Source of the DNA: Erodium maritimum
Lineage: Eukaryota > Streptophyta > Magnoliopsida > Geraniales > Geraniaceae
DNA: 64,000 nt
Assembly (NCBI GenBank): GCA_963921825.1
Contig: OY997596.1
Span: 36,261,932 to 36,325,931, forward strand
Reading direction: 5' to 3'
Shown here: positions 33,061 to 43,129 of the stretch, one piece after another
Position numbering within the stretch: position 1 is the stretch's first letter
Layout of the letters: every line of letters starts with the position of its first letter
The notes under the pieces: generated by a model
The model's input: the letters and a program-made list of their open reading frames with translations, nothing else
Databases searched by the model: none
What the model was told of the DNA's origin: nothing
Program-made: the position numbers and the translations under genes

Positions 33061-36000
33061 CCCGTTGACGTGTGATTTTTTATATAAATGATGATTTTAT
33101 TCAATCTTTTTACCCCAGGTGGGGAAAAGAGAGAAGACCGCTAAAAAGTTGTCCCAAAAAACCTTCAAAAGAAACTCTACCACAAAGTGATAAGAGAACC
33201 TTCCTAAAACATGAAAAACAAATAAGAAAAGGGACATCGGCCTAATACAAAGAAATACTAATCGATATAAGGAGGAACGTCATCCTTAAATTCTATATGT
33301 AGCAAAGTCCCTGTAGCGACAAAATGTCTCCAAGCCTCATTTCTACGTTGAGCCTCAAGCAACTCCTTGTCACTCATACAAAGTGAACGAGTCGTCACTC
33401 TAAAGGTCTGTCACGCCCCAAATTCAGTAAAACCGAACCCGGAACGCGAACGTTTAAGACAATAAAACATTTTCAAACCTTTTAAATAAATTGCTTTAAA
33501 ACCACCATTTAGTTAATCAAAATAATAATTTACAACTCAAAAGTACGTCCCAACAAGAGGACAAAATACAAAGCGTACGTCGCTAGACTCAAAAGGAAAC
33601 CCGGACTCCAGCTCCTAGCTCTTCAAGCTTCGAGAGCTCACCTAGTACGTCCCACGACCAGTACCTGTAGGAAAAGCAGCTAGGGGTGAGCGTTCGCTCA
33701 CCACCACGGATAACAGACTGACTACGACATACTAGCAGACAATGCCGGTAACACCAACAACAAACCCAACACCGGGGACTACTATCCCCCAACTCAAGTA
33801 ACCCGACTGACACACAGCTGTTACTTTCCTCAATCAACTCAACACTCGGACCCGTAATGTAGACCTGACACATCGGTTACGACTTCCACCAAAGACTCAA
33901 AAGATAAACACGCAACACCCAAGATCACAAAGGATCGCACACCAAACAAGATCGCAAAGGATCGCACTCCAGCTACTCAGTACCGGTTGCTAACCGGCTG
34001 GGCTTGAGCCTGCCCCACGCAACTTCCCCCGGTCTCTGTCGGGCCAGGCGGTCGACCTGTTAGCGATATATACCGAGCTACTTTTCCGATAGCTAGTTGG
34101 GAGGGGAGCAACCCTCCATCGCCGATGAATGCACCCCTTTTCCGGTGGTTAACCCGGAAGGCGAGCCAAGCCCCAGGACCCCTTTCTTGTCAGGCGGGCC
34201 CCCAACCTCGGGCAGAGACTGTCCACAACCAAAGTCAACAACAGCAACAACACAGGTTCAACAACCCCACGGGCACTCATGGCCACCCAAGACTCCAACA
34301 GTAAAACACGGGTTCAACAACCCCACGGGCACTCATGGCCACCCAAGACACCAACAATAAAATAACACGGGTTCAACAACCCCACAGGCACTCATGGCCA
34401 CCCAAGACACCAACAATAAAATAACACGGGCTCTCATGGCCACCCAAGACACAAACTAAACAATCAACCTCCGGGCATAAACAGATGCCTCCAGTAATTC
34501 TAATATCGATAAGTTCACTGCTCCTACGACACTACTAAGTGTCACATGCATTTCTATTGTTCGATACGTTCCCGTATCATACGACACCACCCGGTGTCGC
34601 CTGCCTTTCTATTGTTCGATAAACTTACTTAATCCATGACACCCAAGTGTCACATGCATGTCTACTGTTAACTTTCCCTAGTCAGGGCCGAGATCCGGCT
34701 ACTTTTCCCTACCTCGTAACGCTTTCCCAAAAGTCCACAACCAAGCTCCGGCGTGCTTGCGATCACTCGCCTAGCTTTCCCTTGCCGCGGTCCTCGGCAC
34801 GATCTAACAAGATCACAATTAAACACTTTTTAAGTTTGCAGACAAAGCTGAATTTTAATGAATTTGACGCCCAAACTCAACCCCGACAATGTCGATCACT
34901 CCAAAACTTCCCAATTACTCGACATTGTCAATAATGGGCTCAGGAAAAGCCCGATTCGCCCGGCTCGGCGAATCTGCCCGGGTTTTGAAAAACGCCCTTT
35001 CGGGGCTCCGAAAATTCCCGTTTTCGTTTCTACGATCTTAGAATAATTCAAGGGTTCCAACGCAATCGACGGAATCAATTTCCGACTTTCAAGCAATTTA
35101 ATTCGCGTTTAAAGTTTCTAAACCCGGAATTCCAACTTTCACAATTTAATTACGAAATTCGTTTCGGGTGTGAATTAACGACTTGGGGATCGTCCTAAAC
35201 CACCCGAACAAGAAAACCCGAGACCCGGGCAAGTGGGCCCCACACGGCCACAATATCAAAATTCCCTTTTTGCCCCAAAACGTTCCTAACGAACCTCAAA
35301 CCTCAACCATTCATCTTTAAACCAATCTTAATCAAAACCCAACCTTAATCAAACCGTTTAAACTCAAACCCTAAAATTCAAACGTATCAAAACGAAAATC
35401 GATTAGGTGATCACCGTAGGGAATGACGACGGGATGACGAATCTTCAATCGTTGAGTCGATCGGTCGGTCGGATCGTCGGGAAATCACCAAAATCTCCCC
35501 TTTTATTTCCTTTTCTCTCCTTCCCTTTCTCTCTCTTCTTTCTCTCTCCATTTCTCTTTTTTTGAACAATTGCCGAACACTAACTCAATCTTTCCTTTTT
35601 AATTTGTTTTAAAACAAACAACTACCCCTTTATTTACAAAACTACCACTCAAGTCTCATCTTTGTTTTGTCCAATAAACATAACACCACCACATTGGTGA
35701 CATGTGGCAAGTGGGTCCCATCCCTTTTTGGAAAATATCTTCTAGATATTTTTCAATCAGATTCGCTGTCACGCCACAAATTCAGTAAAACCGAACCTGG
35801 AACGTGAACGTTTTAAAACAATAAAACAATGAAACCTGTTTTGGATAAACACTTTTAAAATCTCCATTTGTTCAACAAAATATTATTTACAACTTAAAAT
35901 ACGTCCCAACACGTGGACAAAAGTACAAGGTATCCGTCACTAGACTCAAAAGACAAACACCCGGACTCCGCTCCTAGCTCCACAAGCTTCGAGAGCTCAC

Positions 36001-36401
36001 CTAGTCCGTCCTGTGATCAGTACCTGTAGGAAAAGCAGCTAGGGGTGAGCGTTCGCTCACCACCACAGATAACAGACTGACTACGGCATAATTAGCAGAC
36101 AAAGCCGGTAACACCCACAACAAACTCAACTCCGGGGATCATTGTCCCCAACTCAAGTACTCCGATTGACAAACACCCACGGTGACCTTCCTCGAGCGAC
36201 TCAACACTCAACCACGTAAGTAGACCCGACACAACGATCACGACCACTTCCAAGGACTCAAACGAAAGCTATGCAACACCAAACAAGATCACAAAGGATC
36301 GCACACCAAACAAGATCACAAAGGATCGCACACCAAACAAGATCACAAAGGATCGCATACCAGCTGCTCAGTAACCTCTCCCACTCACACGAACACGGAT
36401 C

Positions 36402-36664
36402 AGGCTAGCCAAAGAATGCTTACAACCTGTGCTACTCAAACTCGGACCAGGCCAGCCAAAGAATGCTTGCAACCTGTTGATACTCAAACTGTGTCAGGCC
36501 AGCCAAAGAATGCTTGCAACCTGTTGGTACTCAAACTGTATCAGGCCAGCCAAAGAATGCTTGCAACCTGTTGGTACTCAAACTGTGTCAGGCCAGCCAA
36601 AGAATGCTTGCAACCTGTTGATACACAAACTTGGTCAGGCCAGCCAAAGAATGCTTGCAACCTA
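36402..36664. repeat. Minisatellite, 46-47 bp x about 6
   Basis: Units begin at 36402, 36448, 36495, 36542, 36589 and 36636 with CAGGCCAGCCAAAGAATGCT, then TGCAACCTG. The array is confined to LTR B. Confidence 0.9.
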
Positions 36665-36774
36665 CCGGGATCCGCAACCACAATCACAATCACAATCACA
36701 ATCACAAGCAAGTTCAACAACCAGTAACAAGACCAGTTCAACACTCCACAAGCACTTATGGCCACATAATACAC

Positions 36775-37500
36775 CGACAGTAAAACACGGACTCAACAAC
36801 CCCAAACCATTCACGGGCACTCACGGCCACCCAAGACACACCAACAGTAACTCACGGGCTCAACAACCCCACGGCACTCACGGCCACCCAAGACGCACCA
36901 ACAGTAACTCACGGGCTCAACAACCCCACGGCACTCACGGCAACTCAAGACACACCAACAGTAACTCACGGGCTCAACAACCCCACGACACTCACGGAGA
37001 CTCAAGACACACCAACAGTAACTCACGGGCTCAACAACCCCACGGCACTCACGACCACTCAAGACACCAGCAATAAAGCAACACGGGTTCAACAACCCAG
37101 CGGCACTCACGGCCACCCAAGACACCAATACTAAAGTAACACGGGTTCAACAACCCAACGGCACTCACGGCCACCCAAGACACCAATACTAAAGTAACAC
37201 GGGTTCAACAACCCAACGGGCCCTCATGGTCACCCAAGACACCAACGGTAAAGTACGGTTTCACAACCCCACGGGCACTCACGGCCACCCAAAACACCAA
37301 TAATAATACCACGGGCTCTCATGGCCACCCAAGACTCAACAATAATACACGGGCTCTCATGGCCACCCAAGACATCAACAATAATACACGGGCTCTCATG
37401 GCCACCCAAGACATCGATCAAAATACACGGGCTCTCATGGCCACCCAAGACATCGACAATAATACACGGGCTCTCATGGCCACCCAAGATATAAATTAAA
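36775..37500. repeat. Degenerate tandem array in LTR B
   Basis: About 15 repeats of 36-62 bp built on ACACGGGCTCTCATGGCCAC, then CCAAGACACCAACA. Related, shorter arrays occur in LTR A (34255-34450), LTR C (18310-18490) and LTR D (52260-52550, inverted). They give spurious repetitive open frames on both strands. Confidence 0.88.
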
Positions 37501-40222
37501 CAGTCAACCTCCGGGCATGGTCATATGCCTCCAGTAATTCTAAAAACGCTAAGTTCTCTGCTCCTACGACACTACTAAGTGTCACATGCTTTTCTCATAT
37601 TCGCTACATTCCCGTATCATACATTTCTAATGTTCGATAACCTACTCAACCCACGACACCCCCGGTGTCACATGCAATTCTACTGTTAACTTTCCCTAGT
37701 CAGGGCCGAGATCCGGCTACTTTTCCCTACCTCGTGCGTGTTCTCCAAAAGCCAACCAACGAGCTCCGGTGTGATCTCAGTCACTCACCCAGCTTTCCCT
37801 TGCCTCGGTCCGCGGCACGATCTAATAAGAACACGATTTTAAATACTTATAAGCTCGCAGACATAAACTGGAATTCAGTAAACTCGACGCCCAAAACTAA
37901 CCCCGACAATGTCGATCACTCCAAAACTTCCCAATTACTAGACATTGTCGATAAAGGACCCGTAAAGGCCCGATTCGCCCGACACGGCGAATCTGCCCGG
38001 GTTTTGTAAATACCCTTCCGGGGCTCCAAAAATTCCTGTTTTCGTTTCTACGGTCTTAGAATAATTCAAGGGTCCCAATGCACTTGACGGAATCGAATTC
38101 CGACTTCCGAGTCAATTAATTAACGTTTAAAGTTTCTAAACCCGATAAATACAACTTTCGCATTTTAATTCCAAATTTCGATCCGGGTGTGGATTAACTA
38201 CTTGGGGATCGTCCTAAACCACTCGAACACGAAAACCCGATACTCGGGCATGTGGGCCCCACCCGTCCACAATTAAGAAAATTTCCTTTTCACCCCAAAC
38301 GTTCCTAACGAACCCCAAACCTCAACCATTCATCTTTAAACCAATCTTAAACAAAACCCAACCTTAATCAAACCGTTTAAACTCAAACCCTAAAAATTCA
38401 AATGTATCAAAACGAAAATCGGTTAGGTGCTCACCGTAGAGAATGTCGATGTGAGCTCGATTCTTATATCGTTGAGACGATCCACCGGTTTGATCGTCGG
38501 GAATCACCAAAACCCTAAACTTTCTTCTCCTTTTCTCTCCGCCTTCTCTCCTCTTCCTATCCACTTTCTCTCTCTTCAACTCCCCCTTTTTGGTTCTGTT
38601 TTTGCCGAAACCACAAAACCATTCCCTTTTATTTGTTTAAAAAAAACAACACCAACCTTTTTAAATTACAAAACTAACACTCCAAGTCTCATCTTTGTTT
38701 TGTTCAAGAAACCTAACACCACCACATAATTGACATGTGGCAAGTGGGTCCCACACCTTTTGGAAAATATCTTCTAGATATTTTCTAATCAGATTCGCCC
38801 GTCTCGGTCCCCGAACGGGCACTTTTTCCAAGAAATTACGAAACTTCACGGGCTACAAGGAAACGGCTCAACTAAGATCGCTGCGACGACGGCTAAGCTT
38901 TTTGGATCCAAAACGTTCCTCGAATGGACCAAAACGTCGCTCGGTTGACTTTTCAAGCGAAAAGTCAACATTTCCCAAATTGATCAGAAAGTTGCCCTGA
39001 GTCCCCCGGAACTCACTTTGGTCAATATCGGGGTCAACTTAAGTCCGGTATGACCCTCGGGGTCCAATTCCGGTTCAATTCAGTGTCTGCTCAAAAATTT
39101 TAAATTTCCCTGTTTTTCGCAGGTTTGACTGGCGTTGACCGGGAGTGGTTATTACATTCGCGAAATTCGGCCGTCTCGGGCCCAGAACGGGCACTTTATC
39201 CAAGAAATTACGAAAATTCACGGGCTACAAGGAAACGACTCAACTAAGACCGCTGTGACGACGGATAAGCTTTTTGGATCCAAAACGTAGCTCGGTTGAA
39301 TTTTCCAGCAAAAAGTCAATCTTTCCCAAATTGGTCAGAAAGTTTCCCTGAGTCCCCCAGAAGTCACTTTGGTCGATATCGGGGTCTACTCAAGTCCGAT
39401 ATGACCCTCGGGGTCAAATTTGGGTTCATTTAGGTGTCTGTCCAAAATTTTTAAATTTTCCTGTTTTTCGCCGATTTGACTAGCGTTGACCGGGAGTGGT
39501 TCTTACAAGGTCTGTTGAGGTTTCTTCCATCTGTTCCCTTTTACTTTCTTCATTGTTTCAAGTGACAACACAGGAAATTCCAGATCGAAACTTGAATGTA
39601 GAGAAAGGGAGGGTGTTGGTGACATAGCCGACAAAGGTTGAGCATCCTCATAACTGAAAGAAACGATCCTGACAGAAGGTTTCGCAGGCCCGATGACTGG
39701 AAGTGAATTTTGATATGGGCTTGTACTTGGCCGGCCCACAACAGCCAGCCCGGTCTCACCTTTATCAATCACTGGACCGGACTGCCCAGGCCCAATCACA
39801 GGCCCAATCAAATCCAGTCCGACAACACTTTTCTCGCGCGAGCGTGCGAACTCCTCAACCTCGCGCAGATCAGTCACGCTTTCAGCAACCAGATCCTTAG
39901 AAACTAAAGCATCCGACCCATATGTAGGCCCAGACTCCACGAATAAATCCAGACCAGATGCAGAAGCGTCATCTTCACGGAAGCTGCGTTCGCCATCTGA
40001 AACAGAGTCCAAGCATAGGTCACACAGCTTTGAATTCTGCATTGATTTCGAAGTCAACTGAGATCCGCGATTCACGGGATCACAGATCCCTTATGATTCC
40101 CGCAGATCTTCCACGCGTTGAGAATCAACAACGCGCCGAGAAACAAACTCGCAATTTCCCAGAGCGATGCTCTGTTTCTCGGCGTTTTTCTTCTGGCGCC
40201 GTGCAATGGCTACAAATAGAGA

Positions 40223-41100
40223 GTTGACGTGTTTTTAACCCAAGTCTGAATGAACATAATGTTCAAATTGGAACCCATTCCCGACCCCAGGCCCATTAAG
40301 CCATCTAGAACCCGTCCGTTCAGATTAAGGGGCGGGCCACCGGTTTGCACCGGCCCAATTGGAATAGATTTCAAGCCTACAATTATGAGCTTCAAATTTA
40401 CATCATTCACCCAAATAACACATAATTTTTCAATCTTTCTTCATTGGCCAATAAACCATTAAAAAGTGATCAAATATTGGTTAAAAACTCGGAACTTAGT
40501 TACTGCTTAAAAAATGTCTTACCCTATTACAATTGCATCACATATTTAAACATCATTCCCTAGTGATTAGGGTCGGGCCCCGGTGGAGATTGTTATCTCA
40601 ATCCATGCCCCGACCCAATTGTCACCGGGGCCTCGGATTGCATTCCACTACCGCCCACGTAAGCCATTGGGAACAACCCAATAAGACCGGGTTGAGCCGG
40701 TTTGACCGATTAGACCGAATTCCGGGTCTATTTTGGACAGTCCTAGAATCAACACAAGACATGGACCTGCCCAGACGCATTCACAGGCCCAGTCCCAGGT
40801 TTGGGCTCTTGTGACCTCATTGTCGAAATATCAGTATCCTGTTGAACTAGAACGCGAGAAACTATAAGCTCGATCTCCTGCGTGCTTTTTGGTAAAAAAA
40901 TTGAGCTCGATCAAACTCAATTTGCAGAACAAGATTAGCATAGATTTCTACATAGATATTCGGATCGGCGGAAAAATCTCAACAAACCAATCTCTGTTAT
41001 GGTCGTTCTCCATGATCTACGCGTCGCCGGACCTCAGCTCTGGCCATGATTCAATAGGTGGTTTAGACATATCCATCGGATGGGCTTATTACGATTAGCC
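40223..41100. other. Unassigned, GC/AT mosaic with retroposon-like phrases
   Basis: Contains CCCGACCCC-rich stretches (40285-40360, 40570-40640) that echo 33045-33063 on the other side of the nested retroposon. This suggests one older element was split, but no termini could be defined. The open frames are unconvincing. Confidence 0.35.
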
Positions 41101-41109
41101 ACAAAACTA

Positions 41110-42540
41110 GAACAAACAACTTCTAAGAAGAAAGAATTACAAAGAAAATCATAAATGAATTACACATAGATAAAACCAATCATAAAAAGACTTTTAATCG
41201 GAAAGAACTAGCTGAACACCAAAGGAAACAGAGAGAGATAAAAAGACTTCCCATAGGAGTATCAAATGAAATTACCAAAACCAACCTTCTTATTTTTAAG
41301 CCTAACACAGGATGTAGAAGATGTAGACCAATCATAAAAGGAGAAGAAATGAGTCATTCCCAACTATAAAATTGATGCAAGATTTTTGAAAAGATTGTGA
41401 ATGGTGATTATGCAGTATCCAAAGTTGCCATCAAGAAAAAAAAGATGCTGCGTCACCTTTTGTGAAATTTTGGAGGTACAAGATGTAACAAAGAGCTCAT
41501 CAGAATCAGAACCTTACCAGGAATCACCCACAGAAACCCCCACCAAGAAATGATCAGATTCCAAACCTCACATGATGTAGAGCTATGCAGAGGAATGTGT
41601 GCACCATCTTCAAAATCCCAGGCACAAATGAGATAGAGAAGATCTTGAAAAGAGAGAGGTGAAGTCCCCCTATTCTCCGAGAATAATTTAGAGGGTATAG
41701 CCTAAAGACATGCAAGCCAACAGAAGGTTGAAATCTTTGGAGGAACCACAAGAGCCTAGAGATTATGTGCTCAATAAGGCTTTACAGTACCATGCCTTGC
41801 AAGCAAAGAATAAAGCCTTTTTACTGAGAAGTCTTTATCTTCCAAGAACCAACACAAGACATCCTTTTCTGCAGAGAGCTGAATACCAACAAGAATGTAG
41901 CATAAATCTCTCCATTTTAAAACCTGCCACCCCCTAGGATCTCTTTTCTAAGCTTTAAATTCCAGACATCTCCAATACAAGTCGTTGCCACTAGATCATT
42001 TTTAGCTTGAGATAGATGATAAATCACTGGGAAACGATATTTGAATGGGCGGCTTCCCCACCCCATATCATCCCAGAGAAAAATCGTATAACCACAACCA
42101 ATAGTCCAATGCAAGACTTTTACACGAAGCAGTAAAAAAATCTTGGCTCATTTACAAGACATAATCTATAGCTAAAAAAGCTTTGATTTCCAACTTCAGG
42201 AAATGTTAAGAGATCCAAACTTTACTATCCTAACCAAACTTTGCATAGATGATAAGTTTCTGGAGAGAATTTCCTTCTAAAAAAAATATCCGCCACCATT
42301 TAACAAGGAGAGCCACATTCATGAGAGCTAAATTCTTGATTCCAAGACCTCCACCCTATTTAGCTCTGCAGACCAGGTTTCAATTGACCTTACAAAATAC
42401 TTTTGCAACTGGGGATCCATCCATAAAAACCTCGTTTTCCAACTTTTTAAGAATCTTGATTAATCCTTTAAGGGCATTGAGGATAGAAAAGTGGTATAGA
42501 GACAATGCTCCTAGAGTAAATTTGATTAATGATTAAAGTC
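41110..42540 (-). pseudogene. LINE ORF2 C-terminal relic
   Basis: On the minus strand, 42240-42300 gives GGYFFRRKFSPETYHLCKVW. An open piece at 41917-42114 gives LHWTIGCGYTIFLWDDMGWG, then SRPFKYRFPVIYHLSQ. This is the region between RT and zf-RVT in plant L1 ORF2, and is homologous to 8510-8830 of the LINE above. Many stops. RT core absent. Confidence 0.7.
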
Positions 42541-43129
42541 TTAAACATTTCTTGGACCTCTTGTGATGTATTCTCCATCCATTGTTGCATTTCTCTCCCT
42601 TATATTCTTTGATTCTTTGAACTATACCTTCAACTATTGAAGCAACGGTCATATCATTAATGTACATAACCACATTAGAATAGGTGAATGTGGGTTGTCC
42701 TTAATACATGTTTTATTCAGTCTTTTTTATGGGATCGATTGATACTTAATGGTAAATCTATGCTTATTGGAGTCGTGTTCATGTGTAAATATTGGGTAGC
42801 CCCCGTGTGTATACTTGACTTGATTTGGGGCTGCACATGTGTTAATAAAAACCCCGAGTTGGGGCCTTACAACGACGACCAGACAATGTTTTTATCATTT
42901 TCTAACATTATGTGTTGTAAGTTGCAAGACAGTCTGATAGAAGTCTTAAGAAAAAAATTGATTCATATTTTGCACCACATAGAGGGTTTAATTTATACCT
43001 TTGATAAATTATGTAGGGAAATGTAAGAGGTGCAAAATTAGTAATAGAACTGTACATGATGCTACAAAACTAGTAAAAAGAAGATGAAAAACAAAAGTGA
43101 ATATTTTCTGTACACGTTTGTGCTCCATA
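42541..43129. other. Downstream flank of the GLTP gene
   Basis: Includes the likely 3' UTR of the minus-strand gene ending at 43130. No other gene recognised. Confidence 0.5.

Larger units (their letters stand above)
35767..39156 (-). mobile_element. Solo LTR 'B' nested in solo LTR A
   Basis: 3390 bp, starting TGTCACGCCAC and ending GTGGTTATTACA, with TSD TTCGC (35762-35766 and 39157-39161). It inserted into a relative of itself. That explains why the about 350-bp terminal segment appears twice in a row (38790-39156 and 39162-39507). The hairpin is at 36044-36061. It carries a 46-47-bp minisatellite and an array of ACGGGCTCTCATGGCCACCC-type repeats. Confidence 0.88.
33409..39507 (-). mobile_element. 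Solo LTR 'A' (TGTCACGCC family)
   Basis: TSD AGGTC (33404-33408 and 39508-39512). It starts TGTCACGCCCC and ends GTGGTTCTTACA. Its own sequence is 33409-35766 plus about 39162-39507 (about 2.7 kb). The middle is solo LTR B. It carries the conserved hairpin GGTGAGCG-TT-CGCTCACC at 33685-33702. No coding domain. Strand is by analogy with copy C. Confidence 0.85.
33258..40075 (-). pseudogene. ORF1-like protein split by a 6.1-kb LTR insertion
   Basis: The first part runs 40075-39508 (MNRGSQLTSKSMQNSKLCDL; Ser/Glu/Gly/Pro-rich; KKVKGNRWKKPQQT near its end). The remainder is 33403-33258 (VTTRSLCMSDKELLEAQRRN, then EAWRHFVATG, ending PPYID). Removing the LTR and one AGGTC copy leaves an uninterrupted frame of about 237 residues. 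No RRM is visible, so this copy looks 5'-truncated relative to the 48-kb and 61-kb copies. The KKVKG and AW motifs link it to them. Function unknown; an L1 ORF1 derivative is inferred. Confidence 0.65.
33074..40222 (-). mobile_element. ORF1-only retroposon, interrupted by nested solo LTRs
   Basis: TSD GTTGACGTGT (33064-33073 and 40223-40232). On the minus strand the unit runs from 40222 to an A-rich end at about 33074 (ATATAAAAAATC). Without the inserted LTRs it is about 1.05 kb: a short leader, one ORF, and a 3' UTR with CCCCACCTGGGG (about 33112-33126) near the tail. It has no ORF2. Confidence 0.78.

Noticed and set aside
36402-36664. CRISPR-like evenly spaced repeats
   Set aside because: Contiguous 46-47-bp tandem units without unique spacers, in plant LTR DNA. 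A minisatellite, not CRISPR.
36429-37076. 215-codon repetitive frame and its 105-codon antisense partner
   Set aside because: Both are translations of the tandem arrays in solo LTR B. Open on both strands because of the repeat unit.
38790-39507. Simple tandem duplication at the end of the LTR cluster
   Set aside because: The TTCGC target duplication shows it is one LTR nested within another.
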